Shown here: one piece after another, positions 54,207 through 63,584 of the stretch | Numbering within the stretch: the first letter of the stretch is position 1 | Layout: each line of letters begins with the position of its first letter | NCBI GenBank assembly: GCA_020846135.1 | Contig: JADLEK010000030.1 | Coordinates: 1 to 64,000 of the forward strand | DNA: 64,000 bases | Origin: Gammaproteobacteria bacterium | GTDB lineage: Bacteria; Pseudomonadota; Gammaproteobacteria; Competibacterales; Competibacteraceae | Reading direction: 5' to 3' | Notes under the pieces: model-generated | Seen by the model: the letters and a program-made list of their open reading frames with translations, nothing else | The model's database searches: none | Told to the model about the DNA's origin: nothing | Made by a program: the position numbers and the translations under genes

Positions 54207-54241
54207 CTCACTCCTCTGCCTGCAATGGGCTGGGGAGTGAG
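54207..54241. terminator. Putative bidirectional terminator
   Basis: CTCACTCC at 54207-54214 and GGAGTGAG at 54234-54241 form a perfect 8-bp stem between the convergent parvulin and LytS-type kinase genes. No strong T-run follows on either side. Confidence 0.5.
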
Positions 54242-54249
54242 TGCCGCTT

Positions 54250-55281
54250 TCATGGCCGGGCCAGCGGAATGGCGAAGCTGACCTGGTAATGCTCCGGCGC
54301 GACCACGATGGCTAACGGATCAATCGTTTCATAAGCCAGTTGCAGGCGTTGACGGACATTATCCTGGGCAATCTGCTGACCCGCTTTACTCAATTCCTGA
54401 TCGAGTGGTTGGGGATTTATGATGGTGAAGCGCAGTTCGCGGGTCCGTTTTTCAACCCGAATACCCAAGGTTCCTCCTTCCGGCAATCGCTGAATCCCAT
54501 GGCGAATGGCGTTTTCGACCAGCGGTTGCAACAGCAACGGCGGCAATGGCGCATCCAGCGGCAGGTCGTCGTCGAGACGCCAATCGACAGTCAGCCGTTC
54601 GCCCATCCGCAGCGTCTCGATCGCCAGATAGCGACGGGTCAGCTCCAATTCCTCGGCTAACGGAACCGATGCTCGATCCGCCAGTGCCGAACGCAGTAAA
54701 TCCGCCAGATCTAGCACCGCCTGTTCAGCCTGTTCGGGCCGACCCGAAATCAGCCCGGCAATTGCGTTCAGGGTATTGAACAGGAAATGCGGATGAATCC
54801 GGGCTTGCAAAGCCTGCAAGCGGGCGCGGGCCTCGGCTTCAATTTGCTGCTGCCATTGATGCTGGACATAGAAATAGCGCAACGCCAGCAGGGTGATGAT
54901 GCCGCTGATGGCCTGATTGCGGACGATGACCGGCCACTGCTCGGTCAGGTCAGGACCCAACCCGGCGCTGGCGGCCAACCACAGCGCTGGCAACGAACAC
55001 AGCAGAGTGATGATCTGGGCGATGCCGAAGGCAGCCAGCGTAGTTGCGGGAGTCGTGAGCTTGGCCAGCCGGCGGCGACTGCGACACAGCACCGCTGCGA
55101 TCCCCAGCGCCACCCATTGCATGAACAGGGACTTCAGCGCCAGTTGCGGCCAGAACTCGTCCCAGGCGTGGGTATCGGCCAGCGCCAGGACAAAGGCCAG
55201 CAGTTCGACCACCAGCACAGTCAGAAAGACTGTGCGGTTGGCGCAGAAGTTGGGGAGGAACCCGCGCTCTGGCAAAATCAC
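54250..55281 (-). CDS. LytS/AlgZ-type sensor histidine kinase
   Basis: A 343-residue membrane kinase. Four hydrophobic segments occupy about residues 15-145 ([20 protein letters not shown] and [20 protein letters not shown] are two). The His_kinase domain has [20 protein letters not shown] (about 172-191, phospho-His) and [20 protein letters not shown]. This family normally pairs with a LytTR response regulator such as AlgR, but none is adjacent. The start overlaps ispH by four bases. Confidence 0.9.
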   Translation of the reverse strand: MILPERGFLPNFCANRTVFLTVLVVELLAFVLALADTHAWDEFWPQLALKSLFMQWVALGIAAVLCRSRRRLAKLTTPATTLAAFGIAQIITLLCSLPALWLAASAGLGPDLTEQWPVIVRNQAISGIITLLALRYFYVQHQWQQQIEAEARARLQALQARIHPHFLFNTLNAIAGLISGRPEQAEQAVLDLADLLRSALADRASVPLAEELELTRRYLAIETLRMGERLTVDWRLDDDLPLDAPLPPLLLQPLVENAIRHGIQRLPEGGTLGIRVEKRTRELRFTIINPQPLDQELSKAGQQIAQDNVRQRLQLAYETIDPLAIVVAPEHYQVSFAIPLARP

Positions 55282-56216
55282 CGGAGTTCTCTTGGCAGGG
55301 CGAACACGACGTTTTCTTCCCGCCCGACGCTTTCCAGCACCGCAGTCGCGCCCAATTCCCGCAGTCGGGCGATGACCTGTTGCACCAGCACTTCCGGGGC
55401 CGAAGCGCCAGCGGTGACGCCAATCGCGGTTTTATCGACCAGCCAGGCCGGGTCAATATCCGCCGGCCCGTCGATTAAATAAGCAGGTGCGCCTTCCTTC
55501 TCGGCCAGTTCCCGCAGCCGGTTGGAATTGGAACTGCTGCGCGAGCCGACCACCAGTAGCAACTGGCAACGACTCGACAACTCCTTGACCGCATCCTGAC
55601 GATTCTGGGTGGCGTAGCAGATGTCGTCCTTGCGTGGTCCCTGAATCGCAGGAAATCGGTCGCGTAGGGCAGCGACAATGCGCGCGGTATCATCGACCGA
55701 CAGCGTAGTTTGGGTCACATAGGCCAGTTCGGCAGGATCGCGCACGGTCAACGCCGGCACATCCTCGACTTTTTCGATCAGATACATCCGCCCGTCCTGA
55801 CTGGCGTCGTATTGGCCCATGGTGCCTTCAACTTCCGGGTGACCGGCGTGGCCGATCAGAATCACCTCGCGTCCGCTGTGCCCGTGGCGACTGACCTCGG
55901 TGTGGACCTTGGTGACCAGCGGACAGGTGGCATCGAAGACTTTAAGGCCACGTCGCGCCGCTTCTTCCTGCACCGTCCGCGACACGCCATGAGCGCTGAA
56001 GATCACCGTCGCACCGTCGGGAATTTCATCCAGTTCCTCGACGAAGACCGCGCCACGCCGCCGCAGATCATCGACGACGAAACGGTTATGCACGACTTCA
56101 TGGCGGACGTAGATCGGCGCGCCGTACAAATCCAGCGCCCGCTCAACAATGCCGATGGCCCGGTCAACCCCGGCGCAGAAACCACGGGGATTGGCGAGAT
56201 GGATCTGAGTATTCAA
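55278..56216 (-). CDS. ispH: 4-hydroxy-3-methylbut-2-enyl diphosphate reductase
   Basis: A 312-residue Fe-S enzyme, last step of the MEP isoprenoid pathway. The cluster Cys lie in [16 protein letters not shown] (about 9-24), [15 protein letters not shown] (about 92-106) and [16 protein letters not shown] (about 198-213). [18 protein letters not shown] is the substrate-binding region. It starts 12 bases after lspA, the gene order lspA-ispH being common in Gammaproteobacteria. Confidence 0.97.
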   Translation of the reverse strand: MNTQIHLANPRGFCAGVDRAIGIVERALDLYGAPIYVRHEVVHNRFVVDDLRRRGAVFVEELDEIPDGATVIFSAHGVSRTVQEEAARRGLKVFDATCPLVTKVHTEVSRHGHSGREVILIGHAGHPEVEGTMGQYDASQDGRMYLIEKVEDVPALTVRDPAELAYVTQTTLSVDDTARIVAALRDRFPAIQGPRKDDICYATQNRQDAVKELSSRCQLLLVVGSRSSSNSNRLRELAEKEGAPAYLIDGPADIDPAWLVDKTAIGVTAGASAPEVLVQQVIARLRELGATAVLESVGREENVVFALPRELR

Positions 56217-56228
56217 AAGCGTCTCCTG

Positions 56229-56708
56229 TCAGCTCAACCGGGGACTGGCTTCCCGCGCCCAGAAGCTGTCCAGCACCAGCAGCATGGCCCCCAGCGTAAT
56301 GGCCGAATCGGCGATGTTGAAAGCCGGCCAGTACCAGCGGTCGTAATAGAGCTGAATGAAGTCGATGACTTGGCCCAGCCAGGCCCGGTCGATGAGATTA
56401 CCGACCGCCCCGCCCAGAATCAGCGCGAGCGCCAGCGCCAGCCGTTTTTCCTCGGGTTTGAGCCGATGCAGCCAGACGATCAGGCCGATGCTGACTGACG
56501 CGCCCAGTCCCAGAAAGAACCAGCGTTGCCAACCACCGGCATCGGCCAGAAAGCTGAAGGCTGCGCCGGTGTTGTAGGTCAGCATGAAGTTAAACGAGGG
56601 CAGCACCGGGATGGGCTGGTGCATGACCAGCAGGGTTTCTGCCAAAGTTTTGGTCGCCTGATCCAGCAGGATGACCAGAACGCTAAGCCACAGCCAGGGT
56701 TTGAGCAT
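56229..56708 (-). CDS. lspA: Lipoprotein signal peptidase
   Basis: A 159-residue protein with four membrane helices. Catalytic Asp residues lie in GNLIDRAWLGQVIDFI (about 106-121) and FNIADSAITLGAMLLVLDSF (about 133-152). VILLDQATKTLAETLL and FMLTYNTGAAFSFLADAGGW are conserved. It removes signal peptides from prolipoproteins in the inner membrane. Confidence 0.97.
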   Translation of the reverse strand: MLKPWLWLSVLVILLDQATKTLAETLLVMHQPIPVLPSFNFMLTYNTGAAFSFLADAGGWQRWFFLGLGASVSIGLIVWLHRLKPEEKRLALALALILGGAVGNLIDRAWLGQVIDFIQLYYDRWYWPAFNIADSAITLGAMLLVLDSFWAREASPRLS

Positions 56709-56722
56709 GAACGGGTTCCAGG

Positions 56723-57654
56723 CTAATCGAACACGGATTCCAGCAGGGTAGCGTCGAACACGCGGTCAGCCCAGGTGTCCAGTTGCGCCGGCGTTGCCTG
56801 GCTCAATCGGGTTTCGACCCAGTCGGGCAATGGCCCAAACCGCCGTTGGAGCAATCGTGTCAGCAGCTCGGCTTTGCCCTCGGCTTTGCCTTCGTCGAGA
56901 CCTTTTTGAAAACCCCGGTCAATGAACATCCGTTCGATAGTGGATAGGTAGCGCACTTTTTGTACCTCCTCAGTCGCTTGCACTTCGTTCCATAACTGAT
57001 TTTCCAGTCCGGCGGGCAGTTCCAGCACCCAGTCGATAAAGCGGAACAGCTCCAATATATCCTGCTGTTGCCAGCCGCGCCGGTACAGACTTTTGATCAG
57101 ATCCAGCTTGGCTTGATAGCGGGCGATAACGTCGTGATGGGTTTCCCGCGCTTTGAGGTGGGCCTGGACAGCAACCGCGAACGGATTGCTGGATTGATCC
57201 AGTTCTTGCCAACGCTCGCGGTAGTCGGCAAGGCAGACCACAGGGAACTCCAGACTCACCGCAGAACTCCAGCGCTGGTAGCCAACCGCTCGGTGGTTTT
57301 CCCTGCCGCATCGCCCAGCACTGCTAGACTCACAACTGGCCGGTCGTAACGGTCGAACAGCCGGTAGTTGTAGACATACATTCGCTTGGCGAAACCAGGT
57401 TCCGGCTGACCTTGCACTTCGATATGCGCCAGCACCCGATCTTCTACGCCATCGGTGCCGTAAACCCGCACCAGCTTGTCGGCCAATCGCCGCCCCAACT
57501 TGGCATCCCGGACGACTTTCTGCAACTCTTTGTCCAGAAAGGCGTAACCCCGGCTCCAGTCAATCCCGGCATGGGCTTCCGGGAAGAATAACGCCATGAA
57601 TTGCGGAAAATACCGCTCCAGCGCGGTTTTCCAGGGGTTGTCGTAGTCGGTCAT
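56723..57654 (-). pseudogene. Rpn/transposase-like nuclease gene (DUF4351-type), split by a frameshift
   Basis: The 5' part (57256-57654, 132 residues) reads MTDYDNPWKTALERYFPQFM, ALFFPEAHAGIDWSRGYAFL and VLAHIEVQGQPEPGFAKRMY with the nuclease-like Glu-Val-Gln motif. The 3' part (56723-57259, 178 residues, GTG start) continues SLEFPVVCLADYRERWQELD and ends in a helical tail with QKGLDEGKAEGKAELLTRLL. In the frame of the second part, the upstream sequence codes HRAVGYQRWSSAVSLEFP, so one indel around 57295-57330 (near a run of A and G) divides a single gene. Coupling through GTGA overlap is possible but secondary. Confidence 0.75.
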
Positions 57655-57657
57655 GGT

Positions 57658-60492
57658 TCAGGCAAACCTTCGCTCTTCTCCCGCCCCAAACGCATTCTCC
57701 ACACAGCGCCCACACAACTCAGGATGATCGGCATTCCTGCCCACATCCTCGCGGTGATGCCAGCAGCGGACGCATTTGGCATGAGCGCTGGGCAGAACCC
57801 GAATCGCTAGAGTCTGGCCGTTGATCTGGATTTCGACCGCATCGCCGGGTTTGGTGGCCAAGGGCTGAATCCGGGCATAGGACGTGATCAGGAAGAAGCG
57901 CAGTTCATCGCCGATTCGGCCCAAATCAGCAGCCAGTTCGCCATCGCTGTACAAATCGACCTCGGCATCCAGCCCGGAACCAATCCCGCCGGCAACTCGC
58001 AATTTCTCCAGTTCCTTGCTGACCGCTTCCCGCACCGCAATCAGCCGATCCCAATACGCCGCATTCAGCATCTCCTCGTCGCTGACCTCGAATAATCCCT
58101 CATACCAAGTGGTCAGGAACACCGAGGGGCCACGCTCGCCGGGCAGATTCCGCCACAGTTCTTCAGCGGTGAAACTCAGAATCGGGGCCAGCCAGCGGGT
58201 CATTGCTTCCAGGATGTGCTGCATCGCGGTCTGCGCCGAGCGTCGGGCGATGCTGTCGCGGCCAGTGGTGTACTGGCGATCCTTGAGGATGTCCAGATAC
58301 AGACTGCCCAGGTCCATCGAACAGAAGTTATGAACCTTCTGGTAAATCAGATGGAACTGGTACTGGTCATACGCCTCCAGAATCTCCGCCTGCAAGCGCC
58401 GGGTCCGATCCACCGCCCAGCGATCCAGCGCCAGCATTTGTTCGGGCGGTAATAAATGCTGCGTGGGATCAAAGCCGTTGAGATTAGCCAGCAGAAACCG
58501 GGCGGTATTGCGCATCCGCCGGTAGGAATCGGCCATCCGCTTGAGAATCTCGTCGGACACGCCCATTTCAGCGCGGTAGTCGGTCGCCGCCACCCACAGC
58601 CGCAGCACATCCGCGCCCAGCGAATTGACCACTTTCTGCGGCGCGACCACATTGCCCATGGACTTGGACATCTTGCGGCCCTGGGCATCGACGGTGAAGC
58701 CATGGGTCAATAAACCTTTGTACGGGGCAATGCCGCGCATCGCCACTGACGCCAGTAGCGAGGACTGAAACCAGCCGCGATGCTGATCCGAGCCTTCCAG
58801 ATATAAATCCGCCGGGAAATGCAGTTCCGGGCGCCGATCGAGTACCGAAAGATGGGTGGTGCCTGAATCAAACCACACATCCAGCGTATCCGGGGTCTTG
58901 GTGTAATTCGCGGCATCCGCGCCGAGTAATTCCACCGGATCGAGTTCAAACCAGGCATTAATGCCGCCCTGTTCAATCCGTTGTGCGACCTGTTCCATTA
59001 ACTCCAGGGTATTGGGATGCAATTCGCCGGTCTGGTTATGGATAAACAACGTGATCGGTACGCCCCAATAGCGCTGTCGGGAAATGCACCAGTCCGGGCG
59101 ATTGGCGACCATACCCTGAATTCGCGCCTCGCCCCAGTCGGGAGTAAACCGCACCTTTTTAATTTCCTCCAAAGCGCGGGCGCGCAGACCGTGCTGTTCC
59201 ATGCTGATAAACCATTGCGGAGTGGCGCGGAAAATCACCGGGGTTTTATGCCGCCAGCAATGCGGATAACTGTGCTTGAGACGAGCGACCCGCAATAACA
59301 TCCCGTGCGCTTTAAGCGTATCGATCACCCGCTCATTGGCGGCGAAAACGTGTAATCCGGCAAACAGCGGGGTATCGGTCAGAAATCGGCCATCCGGCCC
59401 GACCGGATTGTCTACCGGCAAGTCATAACGGCAACCGACCGCGTAATCTTCCTGGCCGTGGGCCGGGGCGGTATGCACTGCACCGGTGCCGGCCTCGGTG
59501 GTGACATGGTCGCCAAGGATGATCGGCACTTCGCGGTCGTAAAACGGGTGGCGCAACGTCAACCCTTCCAGATCGCGGCCCGGTCCATAGGCGATAATTT
59601 GATAGCTTTCGACCTGCCAGCGGGCCAGCGACTCTTTTAACAACGGCTCGGCAACCAGCAGCCGTTCCCAGCCTCGGTCAGTTTCGACTTGCGCCAGCAC
59701 ATATTCAAAGCCGGGATTCACCGCCACCGCCCGGTTGGCCGGCAAGGTCCACGGGGTGGTCGTCCAGATCACCACTGAGAAAGCGCCTTTGCCGTCATGG
59801 CCCTCGACATGATGCAAGCGAGCCAGCAAGGCTTCGGGATTGGCGACCGGGAAGCGCACGTCAATCGCCAGCGATTCGCGGTCTTCATATTCTACTTCGG
59901 CTTCGGCTAATGCCGACCCACAGTCAATGCACCAATGCACCGGCTTGGAACCGCGATGCAAATGGCCATTGGCGATGATTTTCGCCAGTGAACGCACGAT
60001 GTCGGCCTCAGCCCGAAAGTCCATCGTCAAATATGGATTTGACCAATCGCCCAGCACTGCCAACCGCTGGAAATCGGCGCTCTGACTGGCGACCTGTTCT
60101 GCCGCAAACGCCCGGCAGGCATTGCGAAACCCAGCGGCGTCTACTTTCACTCCGACCTTGCCCAGCTTCTTTTCCACCACTTGCTCAATCGGTAAGCCGT
60201 GGCAATCCCAGCCCGGCACATAAGGCGCGTCAAAACCGCTCAGAGTCCGCGATTTAACGATTATGTCTTTCAGCACCTTATTCACCGCGTGGCCGATATG
60301 AATCACGCCATTGGCATAGGGCGGGCCATCATGCAGCACGAATTTGGGTCGTCCGGCGAATTCTGCCCGTTGCCGGTGATATAAATCCAGTTCCTGCCAA
60401 TAACGCAACAATTCCGGCTCCCGCTTGGCGAGATCGGCCTTCATCGGAAAAGGAGTCTGGGGCAGATTAAGGGTGTCTTTGTAATCAGTCAC
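57658..60492 (-). CDS. ileS: Isoleucyl-tRNA synthetase
   Basis: A 944-residue class I synthetase. The HIGH region is [20 protein letters not shown] (about 55-74); the editing domain spans about 190-390 ([20 protein letters not shown]); KMSKS occurs in [20 protein letters not shown] near 605. The C-terminal zinc finger is [20 protein letters not shown] followed by [10 protein letters not shown]. It is the usual Gram-negative length and lies upstream of lspA, as in ileS-lspA-ispH clusters, but with the broken Rpn gene inserted. Confidence 0.97.
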   Translation of the reverse strand: MTDYKDTLNLPQTPFPMKADLAKREPELLRYWQELDLYHRQRAEFAGRPKFVLHDGPPYANGVIHIGHAVNKVLKDIIVKSRTLSGFDAPYVPGWDCHGLPIEQVVEKKLGKVGVKVDAAGFRNACRAFAAEQVASQSADFQRLAVLGDWSNPYLTMDFRAEADIVRSLAKIIANGHLHRGSKPVHWCIDCGSALAEAEVEYEDRESLAIDVRFPVANPEALLARLHHVEGHDGKGAFSVVIWTTTPWTLPANRAVAVNPGFEYVLAQVETDRGWERLLVAEPLLKESLARWQVESYQIIAYGPGRDLEGLTLRHPFYDREVPIILGDHVTTEAGTGAVHTAPAHGQEDYAVGCRYDLPVDNPVGPDGRFLTDTPLFAGLHVFAANERVIDTLKAHGMLLRVARLKHSYPHCWRHKTPVIFRATPQWFISMEQHGLRARALEEIKKVRFTPDWGEARIQGMVANRPDWCISRQRYWGVPITLFIHNQTGELHPNTLELMEQVAQRIEQGGINAWFELDPVELLGADAANYTKTPDTLDVWFDSGTTHLSVLDRRPELHFPADLYLEGSDQHRGWFQSSLLASVAMRGIAPYKGLLTHGFTVDAQGRKMSKSMGNVVAPQKVVNSLGADVLRLWVAATDYRAEMGVSDEILKRMADSYRRMRNTARFLLANLNGFDPTQHLLPPEQMLALDRWAVDRTRRLQAEILEAYDQYQFHLIYQKVHNFCSMDLGSLYLDILKDRQYTTGRDSIARRSAQTAMQHILEAMTRWLAPILSFTAEELWRNLPGERGPSVFLTTWYEGLFEVSDEEMLNAAYWDRLIAVREAVSKELEKLRVAGGIGSGLDAEVDLYSDGELAADLGRIGDELRFFLITSYARIQPLATKPGDAVEIQINGQTLAIRVLPSAHAKCVRCWHHREDVGRNADHPELCGRCVENAFGAGEERRFA

Positions 60493-60975
60493 GGTAAACC
60501 TCTAAAAAACCGGTGCGGAACTTATGGTCTTCATAACAGGAAAAACTAGCCAATAGCTCATCATTAAATGGCTGTCCATCAATTTGGTCATTCTAAACCC
60601 AAGCATCGCTGTGAACCAATAAAGGCTTGGCCGATAATAGTGTCTCGATACATGGAGGAAAAGCAATTGACTAAAGCGCTTTCAGGGACTTCAGAATTAC
60701 GCTCTTTAAGTTCACCCGTATTCTGCCAGGTTTTCTCTTTAAACCCCCCTCATAGCAATAAATAATCTGCCCTTCAAAAATCACTTCAACATAGGTTTCC
60801 CCCGTTTTAATCCGGTTAATAATAAGCAATCCTATACAGGTTGTGTAATTTCTAAATACCATCTGATTTTTTCAAAATTGAAAATATTCTTATTAATAAT
60901 ATCAAAGAAGCAGGTTTTGACATGATGAAAAATTTTATTATTAAAGAAATTATCCCGTAAAAAATTTTTTCCTTT
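60493..60975. other. AT-rich spacer upstream of ileS, no confident gene
   Basis: The first 100 bases should hold the ileS promoter. A minus-strand frame at 60671-60862 encodes 63 residues (IKTGETYVEVIFEGQIIYCY inside), and short plus-strand frames overlap it; none has a convincing ribosome-binding site or known family. AT content rises strongly after 60860, suggesting foreign or decayed DNA. Confidence 0.5.
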
Positions 60976-61173
60976 TTAGGACTTTCGCTTGGACCCCTAT
61001 TTCGTCTTTCTATCAAAAGAGCTTATCAGGTAACTTATTGAAAATATTGGATGCCTGGGTATGTCGAAATGTCTAAAAAATGAACTTATGCATCTAAAAA
61101 CATGTATTTTAGGCCCTCAAGCGAAAGTCCTATGATGGAAAGACAAATATAGAGGTCCAAGCGAAAGTCCTAA
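60976..61173. mobile_element. 198-bp MITE-like or IS-derived element with 20-bp perfect inverted ends
   Basis: TTAGGACTTTCGCTTGGACC at 60976-60995 is perfectly inverted at 61154-61173. Similarity extends imperfectly inward to about 40 bases on each side. A third partial copy of the right end, CAAGCGAAAGTCCTATGATGG, starts at 61118. There is no transposase gene inside, so it is a non-autonomous or decayed element. It stops 15 bases before a promoter-like sequence for the next operon. Confidence 0.7.
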
Positions 61174-61187
61174 GAATAATTGATTAT

Positions 61188-61217
61188 TTTACAATCTGTA
61201 AAGGACTGCTATATATT
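61188..61217 (+). promoter_or_regulatory. Putative sigma-70 promoter of the rtcB2-type operon
   Basis: TTTACA at 61188-61193 and TATATA at 61210-61215 are separated by 16 bases (or TATATT at 61212-61217 with 18). It lies 45 bases before the first start codon, and AAGAGGA provides the ribosome-binding site. No sigma-54 type GG-N10-GC element, as used by RtcR-controlled rtcBA, was seen. Confidence 0.55.
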
Positions 61218-61261
61218 CGTTCCATTGAAAAACGGGTATTTCAACGAAGAGGATCATTCAA

Positions 61262-61684
61262 ATGGATGCCTATTCCCTGATTCCGGTCTTCGAGCGGTTG
61301 CCGGAAACCATGGACAAGGCGGAACGTAATCTGCGCGATTCGCCACACGATCCGCTGCTCATCGGACTGGGAGCGGCGGCGGAAATCATCATCGATCACA
61401 TGCAAACCCTCGATCACCCGCGCTGTAGCGGCGCTATCGCCTGGCTTCATGCCAACGATAGTCTCACCGTCAATGAATTTGATGCTTTCGGTGAACACAT
61501 TAACCGCCATTTGCCCAAAGCTGCCCTGTGCATCGTTGCTCTTACGATTCATCCCGATTGGCCTGAGTCACAACGGATATTAAGCCTGATTCTGGTCGGG
61601 GATGAAGGCAAGACTACCGGAGATCTCGGTTTAACCCATGACCCCAAACTACCAACTCATCGCCTCCATCCAGACCTGGATTGA
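61262..61684 (+). CDS. Unidentified 140-residue protein heading the rtcB2 operon
   Basis: The ATG at 61262 follows AAGAGGATCATTCAA. The first 55 residues are helical (MDKAERNLRDSPHDPLLIGL, AAEIIIDHMQTL); the rest alternates strands and helices (SGAIAWLHANDSLTVNEFDA, then CIVALTIHPDWPESQRILSL ending ILVGDEG). The second half is vaguely like the C-terminal domain of FtsZ-type proteins, with a helix between strands and a closing LSLILVGD, but this is only a resemblance. The 3' end overlaps rtcB2 by 47 bases. It is in the same strand and operon as the ligase, so a linked role is possible. Confidence 0.6.
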   Translation: MDAYSLIPVFERLPETMDKAERNLRDSPHDPLLIGLGAAAEIIIDHMQTLDHPRCSGAIAWLHANDSLTVNEFDAFGEHINRHLPKAALCIVALTIHPDWPESQRILSLILVGDEGKTTGDLGLTHDPKLPTHRLHPDLD

Positions 61685-62798
61685 AGGCGAGGCTCTGCGT
61701 CAACTGGAGCAGACCGCCGCATTGCCGGGAATGCGCCAAGCCGTGGGACTCCCCGATCTGCATCCGGGAAAAGGCTATCCTATTGGCGCGGCCTTTCTGA
61801 GCGAGCGGATTTACCCGGCGCTGGTAGGCAACGACATCGGTTGCGGCATGGCGCTCTGGCCGCTGGACCTGCTACAGCGCAAGTTCAAGCCGGAGCGCGC
61901 CGCCGAACGCTTGCAGGGACTCGAAGATCGCTGGGACGGCGATCTCACTGACTGGCGGGCGCAATCCAGCCTGGAACCCACGGCCTTCGACGCTGCACTG
62001 GGCACCATCGGCGGCGGCAATCACTTTGCCGAAGTGCAGGCCATCGAGACCGTGATCGATCCGACCGCTTTGGCAACGCTGGGCATCGATCCCGATGGCC
62101 TGTTGCTGCTGGTCCACAGCGGTTCCCGTGGTCTGGGCGAAGCGGTTTTGCGGGCGGCCATCGACCGGCAGGGCCACCACGGCCTCGATCCCGCCAGTCC
62201 TGAAGCCACTGACTATCTACGCCAGCATGATCAGGCGCTGCGCTGGGCGGCCCTCAATCGTCAGCTCATTGCCCACCGGGTGCTGACCGCGCTGAACGCG
62301 ACCGGGGAATGCCGGCTGGATATCTGGCATAACCTGGTTCAGCCGCTGGACTGGCGCGGCGAGCGGCTATGGCTGCATCGCAAAGGCGCGGCTCCCGCCG
62401 ACCGTGGCCCGGTCGTGATCCCCGGTTCACGCGGAACCCTGTCCTATCTGGTGCAACCGCGATCCGATTGCGATCACAGCCTGCGCTCGCTGGCGCATGG
62501 CGCGGGGCGCAAGTGGAAACGCGGCGAAGCACGCAGTCGGCTGAGCAACCGGCAACGGCCTGAAGATCTGATCATGACCGCCCTCGGTGGTCGGGTGATC
62601 TGCGAAGACAAGGAACTGCTCTATGACGAGGCCCCGGAGAATTACAAGGGCATCGACCGGGTGGTGGCCGATCTGGGCGAGGCCGGATTGATCGACGTGA
62701 TCGCTACATTGCATCCGGTTCTCACCTACAAAGTCCGGCGTCCGGCCCATCGTCAACCGGGCGCACGCCAATTCAACCGTCAACGGAACCGCTCATGA
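61638..62798 (+). CDS. rtcB2: RtcB-family RNA ligase, PrfH-associated subgroup (RtcB2)
   Basis: A 386-residue ligase shorter than canonical RtcB (about 408 in E. coli). It has the PrfH-linked subgroup N-terminus: LIASIQTWIEGEALRQLEQT followed by GMRQAVGLPDLHPGKGYPIG. Metal and catalytic residues are present: NDIGCGMALW (about 56-65, Cys), GGGNHFAEVQ (about 122-131), LLVHSGSRGLGEAV, and SLAHGAGRKWKR (about 290-301), whose His corresponds to the guanylylated residue. It should join RNA 2',3'-cyclic phosphate or 3'-phosphate to 5'-OH ends using GTP and Mn. Family knowledge links RtcB2 with PrfH to repair ribosomes cut at the decoding centre. The stop overlaps the PrfH gene by ATGA. Confidence 0.92.
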   Translation: MTPNYQLIASIQTWIEGEALRQLEQTAALPGMRQAVGLPDLHPGKGYPIGAAFLSERIYPALVGNDIGCGMALWPLDLLQRKFKPERAAERLQGLEDRWDGDLTDWRAQSSLEPTAFDAALGTIGGGNHFAEVQAIETVIDPTALATLGIDPDGLLLLVHSGSRGLGEAVLRAAIDRQGHHGLDPASPEATDYLRQHDQALRWAALNRQLIAHRVLTALNATGECRLDIWHNLVQPLDWRGERLWLHRKGAAPADRGPVVIPGSRGTLSYLVQPRSDCDHSLRSLAHGAGRKWKRGEARSRLSNRQRPEDLIMTALGGRVICEDKELLYDEAPENYKGIDRVVADLGEAGLIDVIATLHPVLTYKVRRPAHRQPGARQFNRQRNRS

Positions 62799-63103
62799 CT
62801 ACGCCGACCTTGTGGCTTCAGCTTTCTTCCGGGCGCGGTCCCGCCGAGTGCGAATGGGTCGTGGGACAACTGGCTCCCCGACTCAGCCGGGACTTGACCG
62901 CAGAAGAGCGTTCACAGCACCTGAACCGCCGCCTCGCGCTGGCCCGACTGGCGAATCTCTTCGCAGAACGGGCCGAAACCAAAACGCTTGAGGACAACAC
63001 CACCCGCTGGCGGCAACACACCCAGTTGATTCGCGGCAATCCGGTTCGGGTCTATCGCGGCAAAGACTGGACGTCGGTTGCCGGTAACGCTGATCTATCC
63101 TGA
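62795..63103 (+). CDS. prfH: PrfH-like release-factor homologue lacking the central GGQ module
   Basis: A 102-residue protein, about half of normal PrfH. The N-terminus (LWLQLSSGRGPAECEWVVGQ, about 6-25) is the PrfH start, and residues 37-95 are its end (ERSQHLNRRLALARLANLF, then RWRQHTQLIRGNPVRVYRGK). The intervening region, which in family members holds the beta-rich domain and the GGQ loop that releases nascent chains, is absent. The join is in frame near SRDLTAEERSQ. No stop or frameshift is evident. It retains the basic terminal segment that should bind rRNA. It may act as a short adaptor for RtcB2, or be the product of a deletion. Confidence 0.85.
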   Translation: MTTPTLWLQLSSGRGPAECEWVVGQLAPRLSRDLTAEERSQHLNRRLALARLANLFAERAETKTLEDNTTRWRQHTQLIRGNPVRVYRGKDWTSVAGNADLS

Positions 63104-63107
63104 TGGC

Positions 63108-63584
63108 ATGGAACCGCTGATCGCCGACTCCCGCTCAGGGACCTACGCCCTGTGGCTGACCATCGCGGAACCGTTGATCGTCACTATTGGTCAACGAGGT
63201 GAATTGCACTTGAGTCCCGGCTGTTGCGTCTATGTCGGCAGTGCGCTAGGCCCCGGCGGATTGCGGGCGCGCATCGCCCACCATGCCCGGATCGCCGCCC
63301 GCCCGCACTGGCACATCGACTACCTGCGTCGCCATGCGCCATTAACTGAGGCGTGGTACAGCCCCGATCCAATCCGCCGCGAGCATCACTGGGCGGCGTT
63401 ATTGCAAACTTTGGGCGGGGTCGTGCCGCTACCGGGCTTTGGTTCATCGGACTGCCGCTGTCCAGCGCACCTGTTCCACTTCACGATTCCGCCGGACTGG
63501 CTGGACTTCGGGCAAGCCTTGCAAATCCGCTATCCTGATCATGCGTCGGTACACCGCCTACAGAGGATTAACCGTCGTGCGTAA
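63108..63584 (+). CDS. DUF123 / GIY-YIG-type nuclease family protein
   Basis: A 158-residue protein from ATG 63108, four bases after the PrfH-like gene. It shows the DUF123 pattern: GTYALWLTIAEPLIVTIGQR, LSPGCCVYVGSALGPGGLRA (about 34-53, GIY-YIG second strand and Arg), RIAHHARIAARPHWHIDYLR with several His, and FGSSDCRCPAHLFHF near the end. Domain relatives include archaeal-type endonucleases of unclear substrate. Given its position it may act on nucleic acid in the same pathway, but this is inference. Confidence 0.8.
   Translation: MEPLIADSRSGTYALWLTIAEPLIVTIGQRGELHLSPGCCVYVGSALGPGGLRARIAHHARIAARPHWHIDYLRRHAPLTEAWYSPDPIRREHHWAALLQTLGGVVPLPGFGSSDCRCPAHLFHFTIPPDWLDFGQALQIRYPDHASVHRLQRINRRA

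Noticed and set aside
60568-60862. Small overlapping frames upstream of ileS
   Set aside because: Opposing frames of about 63-65 codons without translation signals or known families; recorded only as part of the spacer.
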